Shown piece by piece: positions 30,429 to 37,670 of a stretch of DNA of 37,670 nucleotides (position 1 is its first letter; every line of letters begins with the position of its first letter). The stretch is from Gammaproteobacteria bacterium (lineage in GTDB: Bacteria; Pseudomonadota; Gammaproteobacteria; Steroidobacterales; Steroidobacteraceae), in NCBI GenBank assembly GCA_027459765.1, contig DAIDHD010000017.1, positions 1 through 37,670 on the forward strand, in the 5' to 3' direction. The notes beneath the pieces are model-generated. The model was not told the DNA's origin and made no database searches. It worked only from the letters and a program-made list of their open reading frames with translations. The position numbers and the translations under genes are program-made.

Positions 30429-31481
30429 ATGGGCATCGAACACGATCGGGTGATCACTCCCGCGGCGGGCCGCGAGGACGAGGTGGTCGACCGGGCGGTG
30501 CGACCGAAGACGCTCGCCGACTACGTCGGCCAGCCCCACGTGAAGACCCAGATGGAGATCTTCATCCAGGCCGCCCGCCAGCGTGGCGAGGCGCTCGACC
30601 ACGTGCTCATCTTCGGGCCGCCCGGTCTCGGCAAGACCACGCTCGCGAACATCGTGGCGAACGAACTCGGCGTGAACCTTCGCCAGACCTCGGGTCCCGT
30701 GCTCGAGCGTGCCGGTGATCTGGCGGCGTTGCTCACCAATCTCGAGCCGCGCGACGTGCTGTTCGTCGACGAGATCCACCGCCTGAGCCCGGTGGTCGAG
30801 GAAGTGCTGTATCCGGCGATGGAGGACAGCCAGCTCGACCTCGTCATCGGCGAGGGGCCCGGAGCGCGCTCGATCAAGCTCGACCTGCCGCCGTTCACGC
30901 TGGTGGGCGCCACCACCCGCGCGGGCCTGCTCACCTCGCCGTTGCGCGATCGCTTCGGCATCGTGCAGCGCCTGGAGTTCTACTCCACCGAGGACCTCAC
31001 CCGCATCGTGACGCGCAGCGCCGCGATCCTGAAGCTCGCGCTCGAGCCCGAAGGCGCGGTGCGCGTCGCCGAGCGGTCGCGCGGCACGCCGCGCATCGCC
31101 AACCGGCTGCTGCGGCGGGTGCGCGACTACGCGGAAGTGAAGGCGGGCGGGCGCATCGGCGCCGACGTCGCGCTCGCGGCGCTCGACCTGCTGGACGTGG
31201 ATCCGCAGGGCTTCGACATGCTCGACCGCAAGCTGCTGCTCACCGTCATCGAGAAGTTCGAGGGCGGCCCGGTGGGCGTCGACAGCCTCGCGGCCGCCAT
31301 GAGCGAGGAGCGCGGCACCATCGAGGACGTGATCGAGCCCTATCTCATCCAGCAGGGCTTTCTCATGCGCACCGCGCGCGGCCGCGTGGCGACGCGCGCC
31401 GCGTACCTGCACTTCGGCCTGAAGGCGCCGGCGCCGGAACGCGATTCGAGCCTGCGCCTGTTCGAGGACCCGCCGAAGTAG
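30429..31481 (+). CDS. ruvB: Holliday junction branch migration ATPase RuvB
   Basis: A 350-residue AAA+ motor that drives branch migration with RuvA. Walker A is GPPGLGKT (63-70), Walker B is [10 protein letters not shown] (110-119), the sensor region is [20 protein letters not shown], and arginine-rich [20 protein letters not shown] lies at the start of the C-terminal winged-helix domain. Length is normal. In many gammaproteobacteria ruvB is followed by ybgC and tol genes; here three minus-strand genes lie between. The stop is inside a perfect hairpin shared with the convergent SDR gene. Confidence 0.96.
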   Translation: MGIEHDRVITPAAGREDEVVDRAVRPKTLADYVGQPHVKTQMEIFIQAARQRGEALDHVLIFGPPGLGKTTLANIVANELGVNLRQTSGPVLERAGDLAALLTNLEPRDVLFVDEIHRLSPVVEEVLYPAMEDSQLDLVIGEGPGARSIKLDLPPFTLVGATTRAGLLTSPLRDRFGIVQRLEFYSTEDLTRIVTRSAAILKLALEPEGAVRVAERSRGTPRIANRLLRRVRDYAEVKAGGRIGADVALAALDLLDVDPQGFDMLDRKLLLTVIEKFEGGPVGVDSLAAAMSEERGTIEDVIEPYLIQQGFLMRTARGRVATRAAYLHFGLKAPAPERDSSLRLFEDPPK

Positions 31482-31502
31482 CCGCGCTCCGTCAGCGCGG
31501 CT
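31480..31502. terminator. Perfect nine-pair hairpin at the ruvB/SDR stop codons
   Basis: AGCCGCGCT (31480-31488) and AGCGCGGCT (31494-31502) are perfectly complementary around the loop CCGTC. The repeat overlaps the ruvB TAG (31479-31481) and the opposing TGA (complement of 31492-31494). It is the strongest of the four stop-spanning hairpins. There is no T-run on either side; a bidirectional terminator role is inferred. Confidence 0.5.
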
Positions 31503-32253
31503 GCATGCGGATGGCGCCGTCCAGGCGGATGGTCTCGCCGTTCAGTGTCGGGATCTCCACGATCGACTGCACGAGTTGCGCGAATTCCTCCGGCCGGCCG
31601 AGCCGCGACGGGAACGGGATCTGTTGCGCGAGCGATTCCTGCACGGCCGCCGGCATCCCCGCCACCATCGGCGTCATGAAGATACCGGGGGCGATGGACA
31701 CGCAGCGGACACCGGAGCGGGCGAGTTCGCGCGCGATCGGCAGGGTCATTCCGGCGAGCGCGGCCTTGGTCGCCGCGTAGGCCACCTGGCCCACCTGGCC
31801 CTCGAAGGCGGCGACCGAGGCGGTGTGCACGAGCACGCCCCGCTCGCCGTCGGCATTCGGCGCGTTCGCCTGCATCAGCGCCGCCGCGGCCTTGTCGCAA
31901 TGGAACGTGCCGAGCAGGTTCACCCGCACGACGTTGGCGAAGAACGCGCTGGCCATCGGCCCGTCCTTGCCGAGCATCTTGCCGGCGCCGACGATGCCGG
32001 CGCAGTTGACCAGCAGGTTCAGGCCGCCGAGCGTGGCGTGGGCCTCGCGCATGGCGGCGTCGACGCGCGCCTCGTCGCCGACGTCGCAGACGATGAAGGG
32101 CACGCCCAGGGAACGCGCGGCCTCGCGGCCGGCGGGGGTGTCGAGGTCGAAGATGGCGGCCCGGCCGCCGTGCGCGACGATACGTGTGACCGTCGCGAGT
32201 CCGAGGCCGGAGCCGCCGCCGGTCACCACGGCCAGGGTGTCACGAAAATTCAT
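31492..32253 (-). CDS. SDR, 3-hydroxyacyl-CoA dehydrogenase type II (HSD17B10-like)
   Basis: A 253-residue short-chain dehydrogenase. The cofactor motif is TGGGSGLG (11-18), with Asp37 favouring NAD. The catalytic set is Asn112, Ser146 (HTASVAAFEG), Tyr159 and Lys163 (YAATK). The C-terminal run PFPSRLGRPEEFAQLVQSI and the ending LNGETIRLDGAIRMQP closely follow HSD17B10, which oxidises 2-methyl-3-hydroxybutyryl-CoA in isoleucine breakdown and other short hydroxyacyl-CoAs. The start is ATG 32253, set by AAGGAGG five bases before it, the best ribosome-binding site in the window. It lies 20 bases after the phosphodiesterase gene, on the same strand. The exact substrate is not certain. Confidence 0.9.
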   Translation of the reverse strand: MNFRDTLAVVTGGGSGLGLATVTRIVAHGGRAAIFDLDTPAGREAARSLGVPFIVCDVGDEARVDAAMREAHATLGGLNLLVNCAGIVGAGKMLGKDGPMASAFFANVVRVNLLGTFHCDKAAAALMQANAPNADGERGVLVHTASVAAFEGQVGQVAYAATKAALAGMTLPIARELARSGVRCVSIAPGIFMTPMVAGMPAAVQESLAQQIPFPSRLGRPEEFAQLVQSIVEIPTLNGETIRLDGAIRMQPR

Positions 32254-32273
32254 GCTGCCTCCTTGGGCAAAAC

Positions 32274-34337
32274 TCAAGAGTCGGAATCGCAGGTGAGGCG
32301 CGCGGCGGACCTGTCGAGGTCCTCGGCGCCGCGGTGGGCATCGCCCGCGGGGAGTCGGCGCGCGCAGGCACGGTCGAGGTAACGCCGTCCGCCGACGCGC
32401 TGATACTCGAGCACCGTGACGAAGCCGTCGACCGAGGGCGCAGAGACCGCCACCCGCCGCTCGGGCCGGAGCGATCCCGCGACCCGTGGCGCGCCTCGCG
32501 CCAGGGCCTCCCAGAGCACGCGCCCGCCGAGCGCGCCGTGCTTCGACCGCGGCAGGTGCAACAGCGTCGCGAGCGTCGGTGCGATGTCCGCGTTGCCCAC
32601 CGGCAGGTCGTCCTGAAAGCCGCGCCGGAAATCAGGACCCACGGCCGCCATGCAATTGAAGGTGTCGCCACGCCCCAGGCTGCCGTGCATGCCCTGGCCC
32701 TCCTGCAAGGTCGTGTCCGAGACCTGCGCCTGGCTCATGACCGGATCGGCCGGATCGGTGGCGAACGTCTTGAAGGCCACGACCAGCGACGGGCGCGGCA
32801 GCCGCGCCCCGCCCGCAAGACCGATGGCCTCGAGGGGCAGGGTGCCGGGCAGATCGCCGAGCGAGGCGTCGGCGAACAGCCCGTCGACGTAGTCCTGATG
32901 CGCCAGGAAGTCGACGATGCGCCGCGCGAGCGAGCGGTCCGGGTTGCGCAGGTAGAGCAGATCCGAGCCGCCGTTGGCCGCGACCACCAACGCGGCGTCG
33001 GTCGCCCCGCCGGACTCGCCGCGGCGGCCGACCAGTCCGCTGCCGCCGAGCAGCCCATTGCCGCCGACGGGGTGCGCCAACACCTCGTGAGTGGCGTGTA
33101 GGGTGCCGGGTTCGACGCGCGCGAAGGCCTCGTATCCGTCGCGCTGCACGCGCGTGTCGGGGTCGTAGAGGGCCATGCCCAGCGCGTGCGCCAGATCGAT
33201 GGCGAGGAAGCCCGGCGGCAGCCAGCCGGTATGCACGTCGGCTCGGCCAGTGGCGTCACGATACTCGAGCGAGGCCGCGTAAGCCGCGCTCGCCCGGCCG
33301 CTCGCGTCCACCGCGTGCTTGCTGATGACCGAGAAGCCGTGGTCGGAGGTCACGATCACGTCGGTGGTGCGGGCGAGCTTCGGATCCGCCGCAATGGCGG
33401 CGAGTAACCGCCCGAGGTCCTGGTCGGCGTCCAGCACGCCTGCCCGTGACGTCGGGCCGTTGATGCCGGGCACGAGCGAGTTCAGGCTGTCGCCCTGATT
33501 GTGCTGCGAGCCGTCGGGATCGCGCGACCAGTACACGATCAGGAACGGCCTGCGGTCGGCCGCGAACATCGGCAGCACCGCGCGTGTGGCGACGTCGATG
33601 AACCAGCGCTGCTGCTCCACGTTGGAGTCGTGCGTGCCGGCGTGCGTCAGGTCGCCCGCCGGCTGCCTTCGCCGCGGTGTGGCCGCCGGCAGGCCCGCTG
33701 CGCTCAGCGCCGCGCGCAGCCGCGCGTCGATCGGCACGCCATCGGCGCCGCCGGTGGCGTCGTCCACGATCACGGTGCGAGTCGGACCCACACGCCCGCC
33801 GAGCGGCGCGAGTTCGCCCACGTCCTGGATGGCGACCGGCCCGAGCTTGCCGATGGCGGCCGTGTTGAAGCCGTGCCGCCGGGCGAGCGCGAGCAGCGAG
33901 GTCTCGACCAGATAGTTGCCGCCGGTGTGCGCATTCACGTCGGCGAGCACGGCGTCGTTCTCCAGGAACGGGGTGACGCTGCCCGGCGCGTGCGCAAGCC
34001 GACCGTCGTCGAACACGGCGAAGCCGGTGTACAGCGTGTTCGCGAAGTCGCCGGTGTCGCCGAGCTGGTGTCCCGTGGCGATGGCCGAGGCGTTGGCCGT
34101 GGTGAGCGTCGGAAACAGCGAGTGGCTGTTGACGAAGTCCACGCCGCGCGAACGCACGCTCTGGAAGGCCGGCGCCTGCGCCGCCTCGACCGACCCGTGC
34201 CGCAGGCCGTCGGCGACGAAGATCACCACGTTGCGGGCGGGGCGGGGCGGGGCGGCCGCCGCCGCGGCGGCGAGACCCGCGAGCGCGAGCGCGAGCCAGG
34301 GTCGGGTGCGCCGGCGGCGCGCGGGATCTGCATGCAT
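32274..34337 (-). CDS. Exported alkaline-phosphatase-superfamily phosphodiesterase-like protein
   Basis: A 687-residue protein of the type I phosphodiesterase/nucleotide pyrophosphatase group. A signal peptide is clear: basic head (RRRRTRP), hydrophobic core (WLALALAGLAAAAAAA), cleavage likely near residue 29. Metal-site residues follow: Asp43 in IFVADGLRHGS, the probable nucleophile Thr79 in FPTLTTANAS, a D-x4-H motif in SRDPDGSQHNQGD, and VTSDHGFSV. Several alanine/glycine-rich insertions make it longer than simple members. It is probably periplasmic and hydrolyses a phosphoester or phosphodiester, but the substrate is unknown. No strong ribosome-binding site precedes ATG 34337. It may be co-transcribed with the SDR downstream. 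Confidence 0.82.
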   Translation of the reverse strand: MHADPARRRRTRPWLALALAGLAAAAAAAPPRPARNVVIFVADGLRHGSVEAAQAPAFQSVRSRGVDFVNSHSLFPTLTTANASAIATGHQLGDTGDFANTLYTGFAVFDDGRLAHAPGSVTPFLENDAVLADVNAHTGGNYLVETSLLALARRHGFNTAAIGKLGPVAIQDVGELAPLGGRVGPTRTVIVDDATGGADGVPIDARLRAALSAAGLPAATPRRRQPAGDLTHAGTHDSNVEQQRWFIDVATRAVLPMFAADRRPFLIVYWSRDPDGSQHNQGDSLNSLVPGINGPTSRAGVLDADQDLGRLLAAIAADPKLARTTDVIVTSDHGFSVISKHAVDASGRASAAYAASLEYRDATGRADVHTGWLPPGFLAIDLAHALGMALYDPDTRVQRDGYEAFARVEPGTLHATHEVLAHPVGGNGLLGGSGLVGRRGESGGATDAALVVAANGGSDLLYLRNPDRSLARRIVDFLAHQDYVDGLFADASLGDLPGTLPLEAIGLAGGARLPRPSLVVAFKTFATDPADPVMSQAQVSDTTLQEGQGMHGSLGRGDTFNCMAAVGPDFRRGFQDDLPVGNADIAPTLATLLHLPRSKHGALGGRVLWEALARGAPRVAGSLRPERRVAVSAPSVDGFVTVLEYQRVGGRRYLDRACARRLPAGDAHRGAEDLDRSAARLTCDSDS

Positions 34338-34403
34338 GCGGGGGATTCCGGAAGAGGTTCACTCGATGCCGTCATCGTAGCATCGACGGCGCCGCGCGCG
34401 CCT

Positions 34404-35525
34404 TCAGGTCAGGGGTTCGAACAGCACCTGCCAGACGTCGTTGCGGCCGCAGCGGAACGACGCGGCGCTCGAGCAGAGGTAGAAGCGCCACATGCGCCGG
34501 AAGCGTTCGCTGCGGGTCGCGCACAGGCTCGGCCAGGCGCGTTCGAAATTCGCGCGCCACTCGCGCAGCGTGCGCACGTAGTTCGGCCCGAGCCGTTGCC
34601 AGCCGGCGACCGCGAACAGGCCCTCGGCGGCGGCGAGGATCTCGCTTTGGCCGGGCAGCTTCGAGTTGGGGAAGATGTGGCGCTCGATCCAGGGGTCGTT
34701 GGCGCGGCTCGGCCGCAGCGCGCCGATGGTGTGCAGGAGGAAGCGGCCCTGTGGCCGCAGGCGGCGGCGCAGCGACTCGAAATAGCGCCGGTAGTTCCTG
34801 GGCCCCACGTGTTCGAACATGCCGATCGAGAACAGGTGATCGAATTCGCCGTTCGAGTCGCGGTAATCCTGCAGGCGGATCTCGATCGGCAGCCCGGCGC
34901 AGACCCGCCGCGCGTAGTCCGCCTGTTGCCGCGAAACGGTGATGCCGACGCCGCGTACGCCGTGGCGTTCGGCGGCGAGCTTCAGCGCGCCGCCCCAGCC
35001 GCAGCCGACGTCCAGGACCCGGTCGCCGGCCCGCAGTCCGAGCTTGCCGAACACGAGTTCGAGCTTGGCGACCTGCGCCTGGGCGAGATCGGTGGCCCCG
35101 GGCCAGTAAGCGCAGCTGTAGATCATCAGCGGATCGAGCATGCGCTCGTAGAGGTCGTTGCCGATGTCGTAGTGTCGCTCGCCCACGGCGAAGGCGCGGG
35201 CCCGCCTTTGCCTGTTGTAGACCGCCGCGAGCAACCCGTCGACGAGGTCTCGCCAGGTGTGCACCCGCTCGTCGATGCGCGCCGCGAGCAGCCGGTACAC
35301 GAATTCCTCGAGGTCGTCCGTATCCCACCAGCCGTCCATGTACGACTCGCCGAGACCGAGCGAGCCCTCGGCGAGCACGCGGGCGTAGAAGTCCTCGCGC
35401 CGCACGCGGATGTCGTGCGCGGCCGGCCCGTCGATCGCCACGCCGCACTCGGCCAGCAGATGATCCACCCGCCGGCGCCAGCGCGAGCCGTGCACGTGGG
35501 TCAGCTGCCACCCGGTCGTCGTCAC
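34404..35525 (-). CDS. cfa: Cyclopropane-fatty-acyl-phospholipid synthase
   Basis: A 373-residue enzyme (E. coli Cfa is 382) that adds a methylene group from S-adenosylmethionine to unsaturated fatty acids in membrane phospholipids. The N-terminal lipid-binding part includes SLGLGESYMDGWWDTDDLEEF. The SAM-binding core is VLDVGCGWGGALKLAAERHG, preceded by HYDIGNDLYERMLDPLMIYS. FSIGMFEHVGPRNYRRYFES and HTIGALRPSRANDPWIERHI are also family hallmarks. The start is GTG 35525, preceded by GGAGG at seven bases; the open frame continues upstream without support. It is the first of three minus-strand genes, 66 bases before the phosphodiesterase gene, and divergent from ybgC. Confidence 0.93.
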   Translation of the reverse strand: MTTTGWQLTHVHGSRWRRRVDHLLAECGVAIDGPAAHDIRVRREDFYARVLAEGSLGLGESYMDGWWDTDDLEEFVYRLLAARIDERVHTWRDLVDGLLAAVYNRQRRARAFAVGERHYDIGNDLYERMLDPLMIYSCAYWPGATDLAQAQVAKLELVFGKLGLRAGDRVLDVGCGWGGALKLAAERHGVRGVGITVSRQQADYARRVCAGLPIEIRLQDYRDSNGEFDHLFSIGMFEHVGPRNYRRYFESLRRRLRPQGRFLLHTIGALRPSRANDPWIERHIFPNSKLPGQSEILAAAEGLFAVAGWQRLGPNYVRTLREWRANFERAWPSLCATRSERFRRMWRFYLCSSAASFRCGRNDVWQVLFEPLT

Positions 35526-35679
35526 GATGAGGCCTCCCGCAGCCGTTCGGGTACGCGGACAGCTTACGCGCGCGCCGCGCCGGAGCAGTCGGGGGTTTCC
35601 ACGGCCGGCCTGCGGCCGCCTGCTAAACTGCGGCGCGGATCCGGGCCTCGTGTGGCCGTAGCCGGGAGGTCGAAGTCGC
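35526..35679. promoter_or_regulatory. Divergent cfa/ybgC intergenic region
   Basis: A 154-base gap. A TAAACT hexamer at 35624-35629 is a -10 candidate for ybgC-tolQRA, without a good -35. GGGAGG at 35664-35669 is the ybgC ribosome-binding site. On the other strand, GGAGG just before GTG 35525 serves cfa; no clear cfa promoter was found. Confidence 0.3.
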
Positions 35680-36084
35680 TTGACGCACCAATTCGAGACA
35701 ACCTTTCGAGTGTACTGGGAGGACACCGACGCCGGCGGCGTCGTGTACTACGCCAATTACCTCAAGTTCATGGAGCGCTGCCGCACCGACTGGCTGCGCG
35801 CCATGGGTGTGGACCAGCACCGGCTGCGGCTGGAGCGCAAGCTCCAATTCGCCGTGGTCGGCGTGCAGGTCGAGTTCCTGCGGCCGGCGGTGCTCGATGA
35901 TGAAATTATCGTCACCGCGGAACTCGAGCGAATGGGCGGTGCCACAATCTCGTTCAAACAAAATATCTGGCGGGGTGACGTGCAACTCATCGAGGCCAGT
36001 ACCCGGGTGGCCTGTCTCGATTCCGAATCGCTCAAGCCGCGCGCCATCCCCAAGGACCTTTTCGCGGAGTGGCGTCATGGGTAG
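35680..36084 (+). CDS. ybgC: Tol-Pal-associated acyl-CoA thioesterase YbgC
   Basis: A 134-residue hotdog-fold thioesterase, first gene of the tol-pal operon. The active-site run is YWEDTDAGGVVYYANYLKFM with catalytic Asp17; the residue after VVY is tyrosine, as in Pseudomonas-type YbgC, rather than the histidine of E. coli. It acts on acyl-CoA or acyl-ACP and is linked to phospholipid metabolism. The start appears to be TTG 35680, with GGGAGG ten bases upstream; no ATG or GTG is available before the active-site region. The stop overlaps the tolQ start by eight bases. Confidence 0.92.
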   Translation: MTHQFETTFRVYWEDTDAGGVVYYANYLKFMERCRTDWLRAMGVDQHRLRLERKLQFAVVGVQVEFLRPAVLDDEIIVTAELERMGGATISFKQNIWRGDVQLIEASTRVACLDSESLKPRAIPKDLFAEWRHG

Positions 36085-36766
36085 CGAGCTGTCGATATTC
36101 ACGCTGGTGCTCGATGCGAGCCCAATCGTACAGGGTGTCATGGCGCTGCTGCTCGCGGCGTCGGTGACCTCCTGGGCCATCATCTTCGGCAAGGGTCGCG
36201 TCATCGGTCGCTCGCGGCGCCAGGCCGAGAGCTTCGAGACCTCGTTCTGGTCGGGCGGCGATCTCGCCGCGCTCTATCGCAAGATCGAGACCAAGGGCCG
36301 GCAGGGCACGGGGATGCAGAGCATCTTCGAGGCCGGCTTCGGTGAATTCAGCCGCCTGCGCCAGCTCGGGACGTCGGCGGACCTGCTGCTCGAGGGTTCG
36401 CGGCGCGCCATGCGGGTCGCGCAGATGCGCGAGCTCGACCGCCTCGAGCGCAATCTCGCCACGCTCGCGACCGTCGGTTCGACCAGCCCCTACGTCGGGC
36501 TGTTCGGCACCGTGTGGGGCATCATGAGCGCCTTCCACAGCCTGGGGAACGTGCAGCAGGCGACTTTGTCGGCGGTTGCGCCGGGCATCGCCGAGGCGCT
36601 GGTCGCCACCGCGATCGGCCTGTTCGCCGCCATTCCGGCGGTGGTCGCCTACAACCGCTTCGCGGACCAGGTGAGCCGGCTGGAACTGCGCTACGACACG
36701 TTCGTGGAGGAGTTCTCGACCATTCTGCAGCGCCACGGTGCGGCGCGCGCGGCGGCCACGGGCTGA
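36077..36766 (+). CDS. tolQ: Tol-Pal system proton channel subunit TolQ
   Basis: A 229-residue inner-membrane protein with three membrane segments (about 15-38, 131-155, 168-192). The channel threonines Thr145 (GLFGTVWGIM) and Thr178 (EALVATAIG) match the E. coli residue numbers. With TolR it uses the proton gradient to energise TolA for outer-membrane constriction at division. The frame is open upstream, but ATG 36077, overlapping the end of ybgC, gives the normal length and N-terminus (MGSELSIFTLVLDASPIVQ). tolR follows after eight bases. Confidence 0.95.
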   Translation: MGSELSIFTLVLDASPIVQGVMALLLAASVTSWAIIFGKGRVIGRSRRQAESFETSFWSGGDLAALYRKIETKGRQGTGMQSIFEAGFGEFSRLRQLGTSADLLLEGSRRAMRVAQMRELDRLERNLATLATVGSTSPYVGLFGTVWGIMSAFHSLGNVQQATLSAVAPGIAEALVATAIGLFAAIPAVVAYNRFADQVSRLELRYDTFVEEFSTILQRHGAARAAATG

Positions 36767-36774
36767 AGTCCGCC

Positions 36775-37239
36775 ATGCCTGCGCAACAGCGCCGCCGCAA
36801 GCTCGTGGGTGAGATCAACGTCGTACCCTACATCGACGTCATGCTGGTGCTGCTGGTGATATTCATGATCACCGCGCCGCTCCTCAAGGAGGGCGTGAAG
36901 GTCGACCTCCCCAAGGCGGGCGCCAAGCCCATCGACCCGAACGAACTCGCCAAGCACGAACCGCTGATCGTCACCGTCGACGCCCAGGGGCGGCTGTACG
37001 TGAACATTGGCCGCAATGCCGACCAGCCGGTGAGCGAGGAGACCGCCGCCACCCGCACGGCCGCGCTGCTGCGTCGTGACCCCGAGACCCCGGTGCTGGT
37101 TCGCGCCGACTCGACCGTGCCCTACGGGGCGGTGGTCAAGGCCATGGTGCTGCTGCAGGGCGCCGGGGCTTCCAAGGTGGGCTTGTTGACCGATCCCAAG
37201 AACGCGCGGCCGAAGCCCGCCGCCGCGGGTTCGAACTAG
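36775..37239 (+). CDS. tolR: Tol-Pal system protein TolR
   Basis: A 154-residue ExbD/TolR-family protein. After a basic cytoplasmic head, the single membrane segment (about 17-37, NVVPYIDVMLVLLVIFMIT) carries the proton-binding Asp21, equivalent to Asp23 of E. coli. The periplasmic domain includes VDLPKAGAKP, the LIVTVDAQGRLYVN strand and VLVRADSTVPYGAVVKAMVLLQ. Length is slightly above the usual 142, from a short Pro/Ala tail. It lies between tolQ and tolA, three bases before the latter. Confidence 0.95.
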   Translation: MPAQQRRRKLVGEINVVPYIDVMLVLLVIFMITAPLLKEGVKVDLPKAGAKPIDPNELAKHEPLIVTVDAQGRLYVNIGRNADQPVSEETAATRTAALLRRDPETPVLVRADSTVPYGAVVKAMVLLQGAGASKVGLLTDPKNARPKPAAAGSN

Positions 37240-37242
37240 ATC

Positions 37243-37670
37243 ATGCGCGAATTCCTGCGCGAGAATCCGGCGGCGCTGGTGGGGTCGTTGCTGTTGCACC
37301 TCGGCCTCGCGGCCGTGGCGGTGCTGTGGACCCTCGACTGGCGGACCCGTACCCAGTCGCCGACACCGCTGCCGCTCGACGCCGTGGTGGTGGATTCGCG
37401 CGTGCTGCTGGCGGCGCAGCGCGAGAAGGCCGAGCGCGCCCTCGCCGTCGAACGGGCGGCGCAGGAGGCACAGGCCGCCGCGGCGGCGCAGGCGGCCGAG
37501 GCGCAACGCCAGCAGGAGGCGCAACGCGCGGCGCAGGCGCAAGCCGAGGCGGAAGCGCGGCGCAAGGCCGACGCGCAAGCGGCCGCGGAGGCCGCCGCTG
37601 CCGAGCAGGCCCGCCGCGAGGCCGATGACAAGCGCGCCGCCGATGCCCGCGCCAAGGCGCAGGCGCAGGC
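37243..37670 (+). CDS. tolA: Tol-Pal system protein TolA, N-terminal part
   Basis: The gene runs off the window end after 142 codons. An N-terminal membrane anchor (about 10-31) contains the S-x3-H motif (Ser15, His19) that contacts TolQR. From about residue 57 the sequence becomes a long helix-forming run rich in Ala, Gln, Glu, Arg and Lys, typical of TolA domain II that spans the periplasm. The C-terminal domain III, which binds TolB, lies outside. Such repeats are prone to length variation. Position after tolQ and tolR confirms the identity. Confidence 0.93.
   Translation, partial: MREFLRENPAALVGSLLLHLGLAAVAVLWTLDWRTRTQSPTPLPLDAVVVDSRVLLAAQREKAERALAVERAAQEAQAAAAAQAAEAQRQQEAQRAAQAQAEAEARRKADAQAAAEAAAAEQARREADDKRAADARAKAQAQ

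Overview
The window is very GC-rich, gene-dense bacterial chromosome: 30 protein genes, two of them cut by the window edges. It most resembles a gammaproteobacterium. The reasons are the ruvC-ruvA-ruvB block followed by ybgC-tolQ-tolR-tolA, an MlaA lipoprotein, a synthetase-only RelA, and the 2-methylcitrate and 2-oxoglutarate dehydrogenase operons. No tRNA, rRNA, insertion sequence, phage gene or CRISPR array was seen. The only gene-free stretches over 100 bases are five intergenic regions, each described in the features.

Layout. 1-8502 (+): the end of mlaA, an AI-2E/PerM-type permease with a long C-terminal extension, two different MFS transporters and a fused 5-oxoprolinase, mostly joined by 4-base stop/start overlaps. 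8506-13951 (-): a valine (isobutyryl-CoA) degradation operon, transcribed as acyl-CoA dehydrogenase, mmsA, mmsB, enoyl-CoA hydratase, 3-hydroxyisobutyryl-CoA hydrolase. 14071-15144 (+): a divergent AraC-family regulator. 15354-19575 (+): an SDR oxidoreductase followed by prpB, prpC and prpD. 19579-20850 (-): a serine hydrolase. 20923-21393 (+): a small DUF5658-like membrane protein. 21565-27097 (+): sucA, sucB, lpd. 27107-29233 (-): relA. 29313-31481 (+): ruvC, ruvA, ruvB. 31492-35525 (-): an HSD17B10-like SDR, an exported phosphodiesterase-like protein and cyclopropane fatty acid synthase. 35680-37670 (+): ybgC, tolQ, tolR and the start of tolA.

How the genes fit together. The valine operon converts isobutyryl-CoA to propionyl-CoA. 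The prp operon turns propionyl-CoA plus oxaloacetate into pyruvate and succinate, and sucAB-lpd is the TCA step that makes succinyl-CoA. The AraC regulator lies between the first two operons. Both operon promoters carry the same TATAGT -10 hexamer, and a similar dyad (core CGCTCA, 7 bases, TGAGCG-like half) is centred 42-43 bases upstream of it. This suggests one regulator controls the whole valine-to-pyruvate route, and it is the most interesting observation here.

A second pattern is that all four convergent gene pairs are only 3-10 bases apart, and each junction has an inverted repeat that takes in one or both stop codons. These are candidate bidirectional terminators without T-tracts.
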